Positions 41,412 through 43,141 of a stretch of DNA of 43,141 bases are shown piece by piece. The translations under genes and the position numbers were made by a program. The stretch is from DATBRC01 sp036560485. GTDB lineage: Bacteria; Pseudomonadota; Gammaproteobacteria; Burkholderiales; Burkholderiaceae_D. The DNA is taken from NCBI GenBank assembly GCA_036560485.1, contig DATBRC010000040.1, positions 1-43,141 on the forward strand, written 5' to 3'. Below the pieces are notes generated by a model. That model ran no database searches and was not told the origin of the DNA. It worked only from the letters and a program-made list of their open reading frames with translations. The number at the start of each line of letters is the position of its first letter. Within the stretch, counting starts at the first letter, position 1.

Positions 41412-43141
41412 ATGAAATATTCAACATCCAAACTTAAATTTAATTTACTTATTTCAGCCTCGGTATTTTCTATATTGACTGGATGCGGCGGTGGGGGTGG
41501 AGGTTACTCAGGCGGATCAGGTGGTTCACCAACCTATGCAACGACAACCACTACCATAAGCTCGACACCCACGACTACGAATCCCAATACAAATATAACA
41601 AATACAACCCCACTGCTTATGCCTGCTTCGGTGCCGCAGCCTGTCGTTACCGGCACAGATATCGTTGGCGTCAATCTCCAGAACACCACGAGTTCGCCTC
41701 TCGCAGCACATGTCTTCACCTTCGGCCAGATATTCAAGCAAGGAGATGTGCTACCCAACGACACGTTGGTTGCTCGCATCAATGGCACGGCATATCCAGT
41801 ACAACTGGATATACTGGCGACCTGGCCGGCAGATGGATCGGTCAAGTTGGGGGCGATCACGCTGACAACACCCGCCATGATTGCCGGATCGACCGTAGGC
41901 GTGCTGCTCGCCAAAGCAACAGGCAGCGATCCGACTTTCGGCACAACCCCTGCTGTCGACTTGGTAAGTGCATCTGCGTCGAACAATCTCACTCTGAATG
42001 TCTCGTTCAGCGGCGTAAGCCCTTCACCCGTCGATCTCGCTGCAGCCTTGCATACGGCACTCACTGGCAGTCCGACCTACTGGCTGCACGGCCCCCTCGC
42101 AACCCAGGCGCGCGTCGATGTGCCGCACAGCGGATCGTTGCATATCACGGCTGATGTCACCGCTTATGCCGACGGCTCGCTCACTGCGGATGTCCAATTC
42201 AATAACGACTTTACGACTGTCTTGCCCTCAACCGGCGCGGCTAATCCGGCAGCTGCACTGCCCGCTCTTCAATACACGGCAACGATTAATTTACAGGGAA
42301 CATCAACCAACCATACCGTTAGCCAGATTCAGTATACCGACTGGCATGTCGTGCGAAATACGACCGGCGCGCCTATGCTCAATGTGTCGTCCAGCACGGA
42401 ACCTGCCATCAACGTGCAACATGATCTGGCGTATCTGGAACATAGCGGCGCGGTCCTGCCTTACGACCGGACTACTGGGGTCGCCAACGACTCAACCCTG
42501 TATGGCAGCGCGTTTTATTCGATCGCGTATGTGATGGGAACCACCGGCTTTGGCACGCCCTTTGCCTCGAATGGCTTGGAAAGGTATATGGGGCAAACCG
42601 GCGCGCGTCCCGACATCGGCTACACTACAATGTGGAATACCGTATGGCTGATGACGCAGGATTCGCGCGCAGCAACAGTCGCTCTGGCGCAAGGCGACTC
42701 GGGCGGCGCAGTGCCGTGGAATTTTAAACTGGCAAATGGGCACTGGCTGACCCCAGGCGACTGGCCGAATATTTTTGTTGGATACAATAATGGCCCACAG
42801 GGTGGGACGGATGGTATCGCCAACTATTCCTATACCAATTACCCCAGTAATGATCCGACAGCTTGGTATACCGATACCGGGCACCAGCCGAACCTTGCTT
42901 ATATTCCTTACATCATGACTGGACAGCGGTGGTACCTGGATCGCCTTTATGCACAGGCGGCCTTTTGTGAGATTTCAATGACGCCGTTTAAATCAAGCCC
43001 CTATCAAGCTTCCGGGCGCTATGCGGGACAACTTACTTCGGATCCAAGTTTGGCCAATGCAGCAGATATCGTCATCACGCCCGGCAATCAATTGCGCGGA
43101 TCCGCATGGGATATGCGCGAAATCCAGGAAGCGGCATTTGT
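41412..43141 (+). CDS. Large lipoprotein of unknown function, 5' part
   Basis: Open from the ATG at 41412 to the window end (576 codons so far), with a weak GAGG ribosome binding site. Signal and lipobox: hydrophobic SVFSILTGC, Cys25, followed by a Gly-rich stretch and a Thr/Ser/Asn linker (about 40-75), indicating an outer-membrane or surface-tethered protein. The remaining part is beta-rich with repeated Ser/Thr/Gly phrases, then an aromatic-rich region (about 380-576) including GQRWYLDRLYAQAAF and LRGSAWDMREIQEAAF. That Trp/Tyr pattern suggests a carbohydrate-active alpha/alpha-barrel-like enzyme or sugar-binding protein, but I do not identify the family. Its position next to an exopolysaccharide locus fits. 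Confidence 0.7.
   Translation, partial: MKYSTSKLKFNLLISASVFSILTGCGGGGGGYSGGSGGSPTYATTTTTISSTPTTTNPNTNITNTTPLLMPASVPQPVVTGTDIVGVNLQNTTSSPLAAHVFTFGQIFKQGDVLPNDTLVARINGTAYPVQLDILATWPADGSVKLGAITLTTPAMIAGSTVGVLLAKATGSDPTFGTTPAVDLVSASASNNLTLNVSFSGVSPSPVDLAAALHTALTGSPTYWLHGPLATQARVDVPHSGSLHITADVTAYADGSLTADVQFNNDFTTVLPSTGAANPAAALPALQYTATINLQGTSTNHTVSQIQYTDWHVVRNTTGAPMLNVSSSTEPAINVQHDLAYLEHSGAVLPYDRTTGVANDSTLYGSAFYSIAYVMGTTGFGTPFASNGLERYMGQTGARPDIGYTTMWNTVWLMTQDSRAATVALAQGDSGGAVPWNFKLANGHWLTPGDWPNIFVGYNNGPQGGTDGIANYSYTNYPSNDPTAWYTDTGHQPNLAYIPYIMTGQRWYLDRLYAQAAFCEISMTPFKSSPYQASGRYAGQLTSDPSLANAADIVITPGNQLRGSAWDMREIQEAAF

Overview
The window looks like chromosomal DNA of a moderate-GC betaproteobacterium, most likely Oxalobacteraceae (Herminiimonas/Janthinobacterium/Herbaspirillum-like). 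This rests on the gene content: a PEP-CTERM protein, a PrsK/PrsR exopolysaccharide control pair, a Burkholderiales-type sulfate-uptake operon ending in cysB, YcgR/PilZ motility control and Rrf2-type NsrR. The assignment is inference; no rRNA or tRNA is visible. Most genes are ordinary housekeeping or accessory genes, and no phage, IS transposase or CRISPR array was seen.

Layout. 1-1400: 3' end of a PEP-CTERM gene, a long perfect palindrome plus terminator, a decayed ATPase fragment and a small secreted Pro/Tyr/His-rich protein. 1400-6260: Crp/Fnr regulator, PBP7-type D-Ala-D-Ala endopeptidase, small membrane protein, ClC chloride channel with CBS domains, membrane diguanylate cyclase. 6430-7270: nsrR squeezed between two gene remnants (Crp/Fnr 5' end and SCO1/SenC 3' end). 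7440-9500: three envelope proteins. 9840-12900: a chemoreceptor with a candidate sigma-28 promoter and a C-terminal CheR-type tether, convergent with a YcgR-like flagellar brake. 13300-15030: lytic transglycosylase and a frameshifted EamA transporter.

15060-20880 (minus strand) is a complete sulfate assimilation unit, sbp - degenerate EAL protein - cysT - cysW - cysA - cysB. Sbp captures periplasmic sulfate, CysTWA imports it and CysB is the likely regulator; the catalytically dead-looking EAL protein between sbp and cysT is the odd member. 21220-23280 (plus strand) is a small operon: two short unknown proteins, an FlK-like thioesterase, a DUF1289 protein and an MBL-fold hydrolase. 23420-32640 is a loose accessory stretch: membrane-anchored metallophosphoesterase, two unknown membrane proteins (one in an AT-rich patch), nitronate monooxygenase, overlapping cupins, MAPEG protein, PhyH dioxygenase, PAS-LuxR regulator, aspartoacylase-like hydrolase and LCM-type methyltransferase. 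Several long inverted repeats punctuate this part.

33050-43141 (plus strand) is an exopolysaccharide/exosortase-associated locus: initiating sugar transferase, PrsK sensor kinase, PrsR sigma-54 activator, an AMP-forming acyl ligase overlapping a PLP decarboxylase (both of exosortase-A-associated families), then after 430 bp a large unrecognised lipoprotein that runs off the window end. PrsK/PrsR are known to control EPS and PEP-CTERM genes, which links this end functionally to the PEP-CTERM gene at the window start.
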